Source: Galbula dea
Lineage: Eukaryota > Chordata > Aves > Piciformes > Galbulidae
Direction of reading: 5' to 3'
DNA length: 64,000 nt
Assembly (NCBI GenBank): GCA_013399015.1
Contig: VWZX01005792.1
Span: forward strand, 496,001 to 560,000
Shown here: positions 1 to 11,759 of the stretch, in pieces
Layout of the letters: the number at the start of each line of letters is the position of its first letter
How positions within the stretch are numbered: the stretch's first letter is position 1
Made by a program: the position numbers and the translations under genes
The notes under the pieces: generated by a model
What the model saw: only the letters and a program-made list of their open reading frames with translations
Databases searched by the model: none
What the model was told of the DNA's origin: nothing

Positions 1-1001
1 GTTTCCTGCCATATATTTATCAGTAATCCATTCTGTGTGCAACTTTAAGATAAAAGCTTGTAGTTACTCCACTGTTTGCTTTTCTGTGTCACTTAAAAAA
101 TAGAAAAAATGCAGATAGAGAGGCTGGCCAGTAGAGGCCTCTCTGGTTTTGCCTTATGATTAAGGATCCAACAGCCTGGAATCAGTTGCAGCAAGCAAAA
201 AGTGCTTGAAAGATTCTGTTGCGTGGGGGGGAAAGATCACTTTTTAATGCCCTTTTAAGTTGCAAGATGTTGATTAATGCTGCCCTTTACATTAATGATG
301 TTTCAAGTAAAAGAAAACAAATTTAAAATGGATAAATTCTATTGAGGATGCATTAATTAAACAGAGACTTTACCATATGCTATGGCTGGAGTGTTTGCTG
401 GCCTTTCTGTTGTTGTTACCTGTGTAAAATCCACCCCATCCTCTACATGAATGCCCAAGCTGAATAGCCATTTGAATGAAGGCTTTAGTTTGATTTGCCA
501 TACAAGGGGTACTGTGTCACTGTGTTTTCTCTTTAGGAGTCACTAAGTGATTTCTATATCTGTTGTCATGGTGATATAGCAAAGCAGGGGAAAATGGGGG
601 CAACTCTGGGCTTTCTCTACACCCTCTGCACTAAGAACTAAGATGTTGTTAGCAGGCCTATAAAACATTGGGCTTTATCTGGGCCTTCTTTTTGTTCTCT
701 GATTGTCAATAAAACTCATTTTAAGGGTAACAAGGACATCTAAATGTCATCTGTCACAGTGTTAGAGAGATTAAGTTTGTTTAGGAACTTGTGCTGGATA
801 AAAGGCCACTATTTGTTCGGCAGATACAAAGCGGTGTTGGCCATCAGCAATCATGATTTAGGAGGCCACATTGAGCATCCAGGAAAGATCAGCTCAGTTG
901 CAGGTGATAGTAAGAGGCTCCTTGACACAACAGAATTTAAAACAATACCAGAAAACCAAACATTTTTGAGTTAGGAGTGGTTTTATCAGGGTTTTGTTCT
1001 C
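1..1001. other. AT-rich non-coding DNA, no gene seen
   Basis: No recognisable coding segment, and open frames are short and protein-unlike. The stretch from about 240 to 490 holds several homeodomain-type cores (ATTAATG at 273-279, ATTAATGATG at 291-300, CATTAATTAA at 351-360). Such clustering occurs in vertebrate enhancers, but also by chance in AT-rich DNA. Intronic or intergenic. Confidence 0.6.
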
Positions 1002-1072
1002 TTGGGTTGGGTTTTGGTGGGGGTTTTTTTGGTGTTTTTGTTCATTTTTTTTGTTTCTTTGGGGTTTTTTTT
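1002..1072 (+). repeat. GT-rich low-complexity tract with G runs
   Basis: About 70 bases made almost only of G and T. The left end has G runs at 1004-1006, 1009-1011, 1016-1017 and 1019-1023, separated by one to four T-rich bases, so a mainly two-tetrad G-quadruplex is possible on this strand. The rest is T runs broken by GG or GGGG. The complementary strand would read as an A/C-rich tract like those at 31.4, 52.7 and 62.8 kb. Confidence 0.7.
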
Positions 1073-2393
1073 AATGTGTTACTCTCTGTATTTTAGACCC
1101 CTGCATAGACCTGAAGTAAGAAAACAGCCATTGGCAGCAGATGACCTGTTTAACAACATGACACACACACCTGATAGTCCTTGAATGGATAAAAAAAAAA
1201 AGAGGGAAAGGAGGTTTTTCATGGAAAATCCAACAATAATAGGTGCTGCATTAACTCAGCATTTACTCTATAATGAGGCTAAATGGAAAGTACAGATTAA
1301 TGAAGACATTGGTGTTATTAAAATCAAATCCTGTGGTTCATATGCTTTTCTTAATAATGAACATTGTGGCTATTGGAGAGGAAGAACAGAATTTTTTCTA
1401 TTAATTTGGCACACATCCCAGATCTCATTCAACCAGAACCTATCCTGTGCAAAATGCAACTCATGGCCTTTATGTTCCACAGTCTTTCCTTTCAATATTT
1501 CTGTTAATGCAGAAAAAAAGGCTTTTCTTTTTTCAAATTAAAGAAAAGCAAAGGATGATCTTTGAACCTAGATATTAATTAAGTAATACAGACCAGCTGT
1601 TAATTTTAGCAAAAATATTGGTTAAAAAATGCTCATAGAAGGGAGATACAGTGGTGTTTATTGCATTACAAATACCTTTAATTCTAACATTTGTGTTTGG
1701 ATAGTAGCATCATGTATAATGCTGACCAAAATCTTTTGTGACTTGTTTATTTAGTGAGAATATTAGGAGAATATTCAGGACATATACTTTGACAACTAAA
1801 AATATTTTAATCTCATTTGGTAAGTTTGGTATAGTTACAATGACAAACAAGCAGGACTTGAGACACAGTTGAACAATGGAGCTGGCAAAACTGAGTGCTC
1901 ATTTTGCAATATGCTCAATATGAAATGTTTGTTAGACATGCAGAAGGAAGCTGCATAACTTACTCGGTGGTCCATTGTATGTATTGTGGCAGTATTAGCT
2001 CCTTAGTGAAGTATTTCCCTCTGTGTTGATCCAGCCATTTTCCCTGGAGGTCTGCAGAGTGCAAGGTGGAGGTGTATACTTTGGCATAAGAAAGAAGAAA
2101 TAACCCACAGGAAAAGGAGTCCTTTACCTCTAGGGTAGACCAGAGTTGAAAAGCATGAAGGAATAATTCTCAGTGAATTAGACCTTTCTCTCTAATGATC
2201 TACCCTAGATCAACCCATCAGGTTTGCTCTGCATGCGGGTGAGAGTAACTCTGGCTTAAGAAGTAAGAGCTCCCAGAACATGTTTTGTTAGGTTCTGTTT
2301 TCCCCATATCACAAGGCTGCATTTGTAATGAAATTAAATGTAATCAGTATGGTAAATCCACCAGAAGGAAACCTTATACTGGAAAGTATATTG
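1073..2393. other. Unique non-coding DNA
   Basis: AT-rich, with an A run at about 1191-1201. The longest open frame (1185-1541) begins in that A run and encodes a low-complexity lysine/arginine start followed by an unrecognisable sequence. I see no splice-bounded coding exon or mobile element. Confidence 0.55.
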
Positions 2394-2432
2394 TCCCAGG
2401 TCCCTTCCAACCCTGACAATGATCCTATGATC
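2394..2432 (+). mobile_element. CR1 LINE 3' end, short old fragment
   Basis: The sequence GTCCCAGGTCCCTTCCAACC followed by two diverged copies of the terminal octamer (ATCCTATG, ATCCC) matches the extreme 3' end of avian CR1 retrotransposons. Only about 40 bases remain. This is a different 3'-end type from the ATTCTGTG-ended copies elsewhere in the window. No coding part is left. Confidence 0.75.
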
Positions 2433-2887
2433 CCTTCTCTGGGGATGTGTCAATAAAAGTCAAACGTGCAACAGGGTGTGGAGTAAAACTCACTATAATA
2501 TTTTCAGCCTTTGGACTTTGTTTCAAAAAATTGCTTGCCTAATATCTACAAAGTTGTATTGAAGTTGTTGCTACAAAAGATAGAAAACACCTTCACCATA
2601 TACAAGAGGCCTGGCATCCATCCCTGTCACAGAGGGCAGCTGAAGGGTGGCCAACGGGAGAAGATCAGCATTGCTCTCTTGTCACTTTCTATATCACTGT
2701 GTCCCTGGAATGCAAAATTGTGGCAGGGAGCCTCTCTACCACCTACAGTTTCCTCCTGTGAAACAGGCTTTCCCATCCAAGCAATGTACATGGTTTTCTG
2801 CCCTCTCTGTGACCTGGCCCTTGCAAATTACTTATTACCAGGAGGCCAGAACTCAGGCTTTAGTGTTCAGTATTGAAATCAGCTGGC
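2433..2887. other. Unique non-coding DNA
   Basis: No repeat family recognised. Open frames across here run on into the purine tract that follows and owe part of their length to it, so I do not call a gene. Confidence 0.5.
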
Positions 2888-2972
2888 AGAAAAAAAAAGA
2901 AAAAAAAAAGAAAAAAAAAAGAAAAAGGAAAAAAAAGAAGAAAAAGAAGAAAAAAAAGAAAAAAAAAAGAAA
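2888..2972 (+). repeat. Purine-only low-complexity tract (A-rich with scattered G)
   Basis: About 85 consecutive purines, mostly A runs of 3 to 10 separated by single or double G. It translates as polylysine/arginine on this strand and as Phe/Leu-rich sequence on the other, which explains the long low-complexity open frames around it. Such a tract may adopt unusual DNA structure and is prone to length change. It could be a decayed poly(A) tail, but no retroposon body is recognisable upstream. Confidence 0.9.
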
Positions 2973-3049
2973 CAAAACCAAAAACCAAACCATACTGCAA
3001 GGATATTGTGAGAAAACAATTAGTGTTTTTTTCTTTGCAGACTTCTTTT

Positions 3050-3137
3050 TGTTTATGACCTGCCATTGTCCTATTTTCTCTTATTTTACTTATTGTTTAT
3101 GACCTGCCATTGTCCTATTTTCTCTTATTTTACTTAT
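3050..3137 (+). repeat. Perfect 44-bp tandem duplication (two copies)
   Basis: Positions 3050-3093 and 3094-3137 are identical and directly adjacent. The unit starts TGTTTATGACCTGCCATTG and ends TTTTACTTAT. The absence of any difference suggests a recent duplication, presumably replication slippage, 80 bases downstream of the purine tract. It could also be an assembly artefact near low-complexity DNA. Confidence 0.95.
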
Positions 3138-3288
3138 GTATTCTGCTATTCATTCAGCTACTCTCCACAGTCTGCCCAGAGCTACAAGACCAGTCTAGGT
3201 CCAGAAGCCAGGAGATCCTACCTCTCTCCTCCTTGCTCTAACTCCACTTGTTTTGGAGGACAAGTTGCCTCAGTCTCCTTCTTTCTAG

Positions 3289-3389
3289 AGCAGGTGTTCT
3301 AGCATTTATGAAGTACTCATGGGACATTGTTGGACCATTGTACAAAGGACAGTTTGATGATGTGAAATGGCTACTTACTATGGAGCAAG
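3289..3389 (+). other. Exon-like stretch (candidate only)
   Basis: A pyrimidine-rich run ending TTCTAG (AG at 3287-3288) resembles a 3' splice site, and AAG|GTAAGA (GT at 3390-3391) resembles a strong 5' splice site. One frame is open throughout (33 codons plus one base, frame starting at 3290) and reads in part WDIVGPLYKGQFDDVKWLL, which looks more protein-like than most frames here. I recognise no family. A 100-base stretch of this base composition is open in one given frame fairly often by chance, so the splice sites carry most of the weight. Confidence 0.25.
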
Positions 3390-4338
3390 GTAAGACAGAG
3401 AAATGAGTGAGTGATGTTTAAGACTCTGGTATTTGGTACCTGCCTAGTTATTTTTAAATGTATATTTAAGTTTTACATTTTCTATCTCTGTCTTTGCAGT
3501 GACAAATCTTTGCAAGCTGTCACCTTGGCATCACTGGGATTACTAAGTGTCACTCAGTGTGAGAAAGGAGTGCAGAATTAGGCCTCAGTTAGGAAATGTT
3601 TTAGGGTGGTTAAAAGCCTGACCTCTTCTCTGGCTGCAAAGAAGTTATTGCTAAGTATTATTAGACTGTTCAAACTGGGACACTAGTAAGAGTGCCAGGA
3701 GCAGAAAATGCTCCACTTCAATAGGCTTTTTGCATAGGTAAGGTCTCCAGGAGCAAGCTAGCAGCCTTTGAGCTTCCCATGTACTGTTGGGAATAAGTGG
3801 GCAAAGGTTCCTGTGTGTCTTCAGGTGCACAGAACTGCTTATCAAGGCCTGGATGCAGATATCCTTCCTTGCACTGAGAAGCACCTCATGTTTTGTAGGG
3901 TATTTTTTTTTTCAAAGTGAGTAAAGCCCAGAAGAGTCAGTCCTGTTGGTTCCTGGGTGTCTTCAGCATCCATTAAATTGAGCAAGAGCACAGGGGTTTT
4001 GCCCCCATGTGACAAGCCTAGAGCTTTAGTATAAGTTGAGAAATTACTGGTTTGTGCATCAGGGACTTGAAAGTTGTGGGAATATTTTATATGTTGTTAG
4101 AGCAACAGCTCAGAAACAAAAAGGGGAATAATAAAATTACTCTTCATATTCTTATCTACCATGAATGGTTATAACTACAACGAAAGAAGAAAAGTGCTGC
4201 CATCTTCTGTTGGCATAGCAAGGAGTCAGAAAATATTTGATTATTATGATGACTAATGGTTGTAGGGGACATGTGACTTTTCAAACTCCCTTAGTAATGA
4301 GTTTAATGTTACATTTACAAAATGAGCCCAGTTAAAGA
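3390..4338. other. Unique non-coding DNA
   Basis: No recognisable repeat or coding segment. The antisense frame at 3651-3884 shows no protein-family features. Confidence 0.55.
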
Positions 4339-4376
4339 AGTTATTACTATTTAAAGTAGTTATTACTATTTAAAGT
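4339..4376 (+). repeat. Perfect 19-bp tandem duplication
   Basis: AGTTATTACTATTTAAAGT occurs twice without a gap, at 4339-4357 and 4358-4376. This is a small slippage-type duplication with no sign of function. Confidence 0.95.
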
Positions 4377-4766
4377 GAGTTTTATTATATTTTCATGGCT
4401 GTTCGGTTACTGTGAATTGCTATGGTTTGTAAAGATCTCTGAGGATGAAAAGCTCTGTGTAATATTATTATACTGGTGTGGAGAAAGTAAAAGGAAAAAA
4501 CCAGTTCATCCTGTTATAATCCTTTCAGAAATTTTAACAAATCCAGCAGCTTTCAAGAACTGGAAATACTTCAGAAAGTGCCACCACCACCACTGTACTT
4601 GCTCCAGGCTAGATTATCATATACCATAGCATGTATGGAAGCAAAGCTTAACTAAGGTCATTCTAATAAGTTTGGAACAGTTGCATGGACCTAATTTCAC
4701 TTTCTGTCCTGTATGAAAGGCAACGTCTTCGTGCTGCAGCACTCAGAAGAAATTCCTGAGTCATCA

Positions 4767-4870
4767 ATGCTTCTGTGTGACCTGGTCTAGGGAATCCTGC
4801 TGTGGCAGGGGGGTTGGACTAGAAGATCTTTTGAGGTCCCTTCCATCTCCTAATATTCTGTGATTCTGTG
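4767..4870 (+). mobile_element. CR1 LINE 3' end (5'-truncated)
   Basis: About 100 bases of CR1 3' untranslated region: TGTGACCTGGTCTAGGGAAT, then a G run and GGTTGGACTAGAAGATCTT, then GAGGTCCCTTCC, then the octamer repeat ATTCTGTG/ATTCTGTG. It belongs to the same 3'-end type as the copies at 34.6 and 63.1 kb. Extreme 5' truncation and the lack of a poly(A) tail are normal for CR1. No coding part remains. Confidence 0.92.
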
Positions 4871-7800
4871 AACCTCATCTACATTTTTCATCATCTGAAA
4901 GAGCTGCAAGTAATGCTCAGTCTGCAAACTTGGTGCATGTATGTGCTTTTTCCATCTTCGTTTTATGGGCCAAACAATAGGGTTTTTTCAGTCTGAAAGG
5001 ACCTGAAGATGTATTTTATTCTGCTCTCTCCACTTCTGGCTTCACTTTCATTCTCTCATTTTTGTTACCAGATTTGAGTGCTTGGGTACAAAAGCATAGC
5101 ATTTTGCCAAATTCCTTTTATATCATTTCTCTCCTCCCTTCACAAGAGACCTGCACATTACCCTGTTGTTGATAGAAAATTAGGCTGAAATCCTGACCTC
5201 ATGAATTCCTGCCAGTAATACGTGGCTGAGGAGCTGGTCTAGCTGGCACTTGAGCCCATTGCAGTCCTAATGCAGAAACTCCACCACCTGGAGATCCTTC
5301 TAGTCCCACATTCTTCCTCCTACAGATGTTACAGAAGACAGTATGAAAGTCTTTTAGTAGCTAAACACAAAGTATCTCCCTAGGAACCAAGTCTGAGAGT
5401 CTGAAACTAAGGAAAGTCCTGGAGATTTGACATTCTTTTAAAAATACTAGTTCTCATTCTCTCTACTCACTGAGGATATTCTTTACTGTGTAGGAAGTTT
5501 AACTGTGGGAAATTCTTGCTCTCAAAGAAATCCAGTGCTGGGAAGCTCCAAAATAATTGGAAATGAGAATTTTCATTCTTCCAGAAATTAAATACATAAA
5601 TGATAGAAATTCTCAAGAACTCTCAGTTACCATTTTATGGTGGCAATGTTAACTGGTGATCACTGAAACACTTTAATAGCATTTGATTTCTTTTTAACTT
5701 TTATCTAATGTATGATACAATGAAAGGATTTGAATCAATGTAGTCAGGTTTACATGAAATATTTTGCTTTCTCTGAAAAATCTTTGTTTGATTTTTAACA
5801 TTTGTAGATAGTTACATACACTTTATAATGCTTCCATTTTTTGCAACATAGTACTGTACCACAGAAAAAAAAAAATTATTCAGCACTTTAATGATTTAAT
5901 TATGAAATGAAAATAATGTTTCTTTTTATCATTGTTGCATTTGCCATATTTTCGTTTCAGTAAATTCCTTGTTCTTAGGTGAAACTTCAAACCTTTCCTA
6001 ACTATTCAGCTTTCATACTTGGATCACACCCTTCTTATATATCTCCTTTCTAATGTAAATAACCCTGTGCTTTCAAGTTCTCTTCAGATGAGGGGTTTGG
6101 TTTGAGGTTTTTTAGGTTCTTGGCTATTCCCAATTAACTTTTTTGTCAGCTCCTTGTTTATCTCTACATTACATTATTGCTTTTGATAGAAAGCCATCAG
6201 AAATAATGCTCTGTTTTTGAAATGGTTTTATCATTGGTAAGGTCATTCAATGATAATTTTGCCATTGTATTCTTGCATCATATTTACTGTTTTTTTCACT
6301 GCAGTTTAATACTGCTGTTATTGATGTTTGTGTCATCTGTCTTCCTGAATGGATGTTAAGCGAAAACATTTTAAGGTCCTGATTTTGTTCTAAAATCCTA
6401 AGCTCTTCCTAGCTTTTTTGACAGGTCTGCAAACCTTTTGACAAACCTATGCCAAGGATTGTATAACAAAACCAGGTGCACTCTGCATTGCTTTACATGC
6501 TACACCAAGATTGGCACATAGCTGTAATTTTACACAGGTCTCCAGCACCATTTTGCTAAATTGCTTTGCATTTATGTACTAGATTTTTGCAGTTCACCTG
6601 TCTGTGTGTTCCTCAGGGTATACTGAGTATTGCCAGGCTGCTAAAATGCTTAATGAAATCTCTACCAAAATGTGACTGTGTCTTCCACAGTCTCATGGGA
6701 AATGCAGAAAGATTAAAAGCAGTGTTTGAAGGCTGAAGGCAGCTGTTTGTGAGGCTTTTCGCTTGGCTTTGGACATCCAACTCTATTAGAAGGTTGAGCT
6801 CTCTCAGTTTCCTATATCCTCCCCGAAGACAACTGGTATTTTACAGGCACTGAAGCACTAAGGAGCATTAATTGCATCATTCTCTCATGCTGGTGTTAAC
6901 CCAAGTCTTCCAGCTTCTGCAGTGGGAGATGTGATCCAGGTTATAAACAGGCTGTCTCCTCTGGAGAAAAGAAAGGGTAGGAGCAATCCACTGCTCTATT
7001 CCTTCAGTCCCTACAAATTCTTGCAAAGGCATTTTTTATGTTTGTAGAGTTCCTTGTGATTTGTAGAGCAGGATCACTGGTATCTGTCTGTGGTTCAATA
7101 CAACTGGCCAGTTCTACCCTTGATTCTTAGGGGTAGCCCTAAATGAATGGGATATTTTTTGGTATTGTTTGCAATGTGGTACCTTGGATCTTTGCTATAC
7201 ATCATGTTATATACATCATATACACGTTATACATGTTATGCATCAAATGTTTTAGTGCTGCCATCCATCTCTCAGGCTGCTGAGTGACCTGCCCTTTAGT
7301 AATGAGAGGATTTCTGAACTTGGTAGTTACTATGCCTTTTCATCTTTTAGTGCTCAAGCCCACAGATAATGTTTAATGATGCTGGTTAGAAGAGAGACAA
7401 TACTACAATCCCTGTGAGTAAATCTCAGCATTACAGGTATAGCCAATCTTAAATTCTCAACCTTAGTTAATTTCATTAAGTATTCATTTCAGTGGACTTT
7501 ATCATGTATGTACCACTAATATTGCATGATGTTTTAGCTTATTTGTCTGTATTGATTTAAAATAGAGCTACAAGATCAAGGCAGACATTCATCTCAAGAC
7601 AGAGCTGTTATTTCCAAGTACTAAGAGTTAAGATCTTTATGAGTGGACACTTTGGTGATTTTGGTTCTTGGAGACCTTGTCCTCTTTCTATTTGTATCCA
7701 AGTAACTTAACATGGTAATTTTTTACTTCTCATCTTCCAGTTGCTACCTTAGTTACCCTGATTCTTTCTTAAATAGTCTATGGCTTTTTAGTGTGATCCC

Positions 7801-8272
7801 TTTTACTTAAATAATGAGACCAAAGGGCCTGATCCTAGACTTCCCCTCTCCAGTGGCAGCTCAGGGACTTGCTTGAGATTAAACACAATGTCAGTCCAGT
7901 GTCTAAAATGTGTGCTGTTCACTATTAAGTCCTCAGAGCTGTCCAAAGAATTACATGGCAGCACATACCCCTGACTTATAAACAGCAACAAATGTTGAGC
8001 AAGAAAGATTTGAGAGCTAAATTATCTCGTTAAATTAACTGGAACATTTTAATTTTTACTAGAGTTGAGTGAGCTTGAGTAAATATGACGAATTGGAAGC
8101 TCACTTCATTTAGCAGACATCAAACACACACAGAACGTTACCCAATTTAATTTAGCCCTGCCAAGCTGGGAAAATGCTTGTATAATGTCAGTGAACAAGA
8201 AAAGGGGTACAATTTGCTCTTGGTTGAGAATGCATGCATAAATTCCTTTGACATAAGCTGGTGTTGTGTATC
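4871..8272. other. Unique AT-rich non-coding DNA
   Basis: No coding exon or dated mobile element recognised. About 7193-7247 contains a loosely repeated TATACATCAT/TATACATGTTATGCATC motif that may be a decayed short tandem repeat. Open frames are short and scattered on both strands. Confidence 0.55.

Positions 8273-8302
<30 letters not shown>
8273..8302. repeat. Compound microsatellite (TA)n(TG)n
   Basis: About ten TA units run directly into about five TG units. Frames on both strands through it give Ile/Tyr-rich or Cys/Val-rich low-complexity peptides, not real proteins. It is likely polymorphic in length. Confidence 0.92.
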
Positions 8303-8303
<1 letters not shown>

Positions 8304-11300
8304 TTATACATCATAAAGATTCCCTCAGGGAAAATCTTCCAAACACCTGCAACAAGAGAGAATTTGAGCTGCTTTGAGTTATTCCAAATGAAGTCAATAA
8401 TACCTTTCCCTATTGTTCTAAAAGGAATATGCAAACTCCTGTCTTACACACTTACACTCCTTTGCCTCTCCTCTCTCTTATCAAACACATACCAGCACAG
8501 TTGCTTGTTCGGTCATGCTCAGTAAAAGTGGCTGTTATTTTTTTTTGGCTTTATACCCTGAGCTTAATGGGCACATTTTGTGAAGAGTGAGCCAACCAGG
8601 TAAATAGCTGCTACTATGGAGCTTAAGAGCTACAGCTCTCAAATTAGGAGGTGCTTTTTGTCAAATAGGCCTCTGTAGCTCTAATATTAGTAACAAAACA
8701 AGGGCTTTTCAGACAAGAAAAAAATCTTTAGTCTGACTCTGTATCACAGTTAACTCTGTTGCCTTGTCAAATATGTCAATGTTCATATTGTACAGCAGCA
8801 TTCATCTGTGGATGTAAAATTGCTTTACAAATATTGCCTCTTGAATAGTTTTAATTTATGCTAGCAAGCAGATTTGTGAGACGCTACTCAAAAAGAATCA
8901 GAGTGAACTATTAAAAAAGTTTGTGTAAATAAATTATAGTGATTTATTGCTTTCCTGTTGCTGTTTAGAGGAGTGTTGGTTTGAGCTCCAGAACAATGCT
9001 ACCAAAGTAGGCTTCAAACAGCTTTTTTTTGCTCTTCTTTTGTTTTAACATTATATCCACAGATATCTACATGGGTTTTTTATTCCATTTCAGCTTCTCT
9101 GCTGCTGTAGTTGGTAAGCATCTGCTGGTAGAGCACAAGAAACAAGGTACACAGGAGGCAGAATACAGCCCTGCATAGAGGCATTATGGTCTTAAATGCA
9201 TACAACCAAAAAAAAAAAAAATCACATACATACAATGGCAAAAATAGTAATCTTTTTTCTCCAACTTGTTTGTGAAGTTTTATTACTTTTTTGCACGCTT
9301 CAGAAACATTAGCTAGAAACGTTACTGAAGGAGTTCCTTGCCTTCAGGCTGTGAAACTTCTGCCAGTGTTTTAAGGCATTTTTATTGAGTTTTTAAGTAA
9401 ATTTGCTTTGAACACACTCATTTTATGTTTTCTGAGGACAAGGCTGCAAGGCTGTTTGCAGAAGGCAGATGACACAGACATGTGAGTTTTAAACTGGTCT
9501 ATAAAACACAGTGCACTAGGACAGCTTGTACTGTTACCTGTCTGGAACCAAAATAGAAGCCAGATACTTACCTACTGACTGATAGTGAAATGGATGTTAC
9601 TTATTCCTTATCTTAATTTACCAGCTAGCTTATTAGTTAAAAATTACTAGGTTCTGTAAATATTCCATTTGCTTAATATGTCTGTAAGAAATGTTATTTT
9701 TATGTTAAAGGAAGAATACATCGAGGCAAAAAGAAATGAAGGGAAGCTGCAGGCAAGCTGTCTTTAGTGCTTTGATTCTTGGGTTCCTGATTATTGTGTT
9801 CTAGTTGTTGAGTATCAGAGCTGGTACATGCTCACAACACTGCTTTGAGTTTTCTGAGAACTTCAGGTTATTTGTTCCTTTGAAAAATGGGTTTTTGGTG
9901 CCCAAGCTTGGTTCCAAAACTAAAATATTTAAAAGCAGAAGCCTTTGTTTTGATCAGGGATGCACACAGAGAGTGAGTGATCAGGAAGGAGGTCTGACTG
10001 CATAATGAGGGGGGGTTGAGCAATGTGAAATTTTTGCTCTGAAGCATGTTTATTCTTGAAGATATTCTGGTGAGAATTCTACTTGCACACCAAGGAAAGT
10101 ACAGGGACTGCTCCTTCATGGAGCCCAGGACTGCTTTGGGCTGGTTTGTTTTCTGATCTGTTTTAGGATAATAATTCTTCAGATGACTGAGTTATGTAAG
10201 AAAGCTCCCATTCAGGTATATAAGCCTAAAATAATTAGATGTGTTCCTAGGGCATAGATAAACAGTGGCCTTCTATTTTTTGAAAGCAGATAAACCTACT
10301 AGGCCCACCCTAATACTCCAGGCCTATGTCCTGCCTGATGGGCTGCCACAGAAGTGTTGAAACCATCACACACAAAGGCACCACGGGACTCCTACTGTCA
10401 ACATGAGCTTTCTGCATGCCTCTGGCACTAGCTGTCAGAACTGCTTCCTCTGAAATCAAGGTAAAGAATCAGCAGTACTAAATACTACAGGACAAAGGCA
10501 TAAACTAGCTTTGTAACCCTGGGCAACCTGGATGTTTGCTGACTGACAGTGTGAATGACAGCCCAGTTGTCAGTCTAAAATATCATCCTCTAATCATTCC
10601 AGATGTCATCTGACAAGATGATGGCTACTAAAAAGGGGAATAATTTGGGAAAAGTCATAAAGCCCATTATCTCCTGCTGAAACCATTTCTCTTTGCCATT
10701 TCTGAAGTCTCTGCAAAATAGATCCAGAATCCCATATGTAACATGCAACAGATTTATTAAGAGAGAATGGCCACTTAGAACTGCACCAGGTACCCCATTA
10801 CATTCCTAGGGAAACCTGCCCCCAAGCTATGCCACTCCTTCATTTCTTGGCAGGTGACTCTGATCTAGCCATACAGCATAATTGAAATATTTTAACTGTT
10901 CCAAAATACAACAGGAAGCAAAAGGTTACTGCAGCATTTGCTGACACACACAGCCTAGTAAACCAGAGAGAGAGAATGAAGTTGATCATAATGGCAGCAA
11001 AGTGCAGGTTCTGGCTAAGACCCTTATTAATATTTTTTCTCCTTAATAAAGAAAGAAATATCTGAGGGCATTGTTAAGGCATTTCCATTCTTACTTAATT
11101 TATTCAATGTCATTTTCATTTCAATATGAAGAGATGACTGTATTCTGAACTTCAGGCTGAATGGAGGGCAGGACATAAAGGGAAAAAAATTAAGGAATAA
11201 AATGTCTTTTGAGAAGGACAACAAAATATATCAGAGGAGGTGAAGGAGGGGAAGCAGGAGAGGTGGAAAATTATGTTTGTATCTTGAGCTTTATTGGCTT

Positions 11301-11649
11301 TGTGTGGCAAGTTTTTGGTAGTGTGGGGCCTACAAGAGTGGCTTCTGTGGGAAGCTGCTAGAAGCTTGCCCAGTGTCTGATAGAGCCAATGCCAGCTGAC
11401 TCCAAGACATAACTCCCACTGGCCAAGGCCAAACCCACCAGTGATTGTGGTAGCACCTCTGTAATGACACATTTAAGATCCGGTGGGGGAGATTCTGGAC
11501 TGTGAGCCAGAAAAATCTCATTCATATAAAATGTCTCAAAAAGAAATGCACTGAAAGACTGCTGCCAAAGTTTGGCAAAGAGGACAAAATTATATCTCGA
11601 GCAACAGTCAAAAATCTATCTCCTGGAGGCTGCATTGGGCCTGATGGTT
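8303..11649. other. Unique AT-rich non-coding DNA
   Basis: No gene recognised. There is an A run of about 13 at 9209-9221. The segment 8570-8720 is compositionally smoother, with a short hairpin AGAGCT-AC-AGCTCT, and could be conserved non-coding DNA, but that needs an alignment. Overlapping antisense frames at 11027-11521 have no family features. Confidence 0.55.
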
Positions 11650-11746
11650 TATTGGCATGGTGGTGATAGGTTAGTGGTTGGACTTGATGATCTTAGAAGT
11701 CTCTTCCAACCTTAGTAGTTCTGTGATTCTGTGTGATTCTGTGATT
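11650..11746 (+). mobile_element. CR1 LINE 3' end (second subtype)
   Basis: The sequence GTGGTTGGACTTGATGATCTT, then AGAAGTCTCTTCCAACCTTAG, then repeated TTCTGTGATTCTGTG is a CR1 3' end. Its wording (TTGATGATCTTAGAAGTC, CCAACCTTAG) differs from the copies at 4.8, 34.6 and 63.1 kb, so it comes from another CR1 lineage. The insert probably starts near the TTATTGGCATGG stretch; the 5' boundary is uncertain by about 20 bases. Confidence 0.88.
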
Positions 11747-11759
11747 GTTCTGCTATTTT

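Noticed and set aside
562..575. GTTGTCATGGTGAT, resembling an RFX X-box
   Set aside because: At least three mismatches to a palindromic X-box and no supporting context.
2647..3102. 151-codon plus-strand open frame and its antisense partner at 2860-3066
   Set aside because: Much of the length comes from the purine tract, read as polylysine/arginine on one strand and Phe/Leu on the other; the remainder matches no protein I know.
4991..5030. CTGAAAGGACCTGAAGATG, similar to antisense CR1 3'-end wording
   Set aside because: Too short and diverged; the expected AGTCCAAC block is missing.
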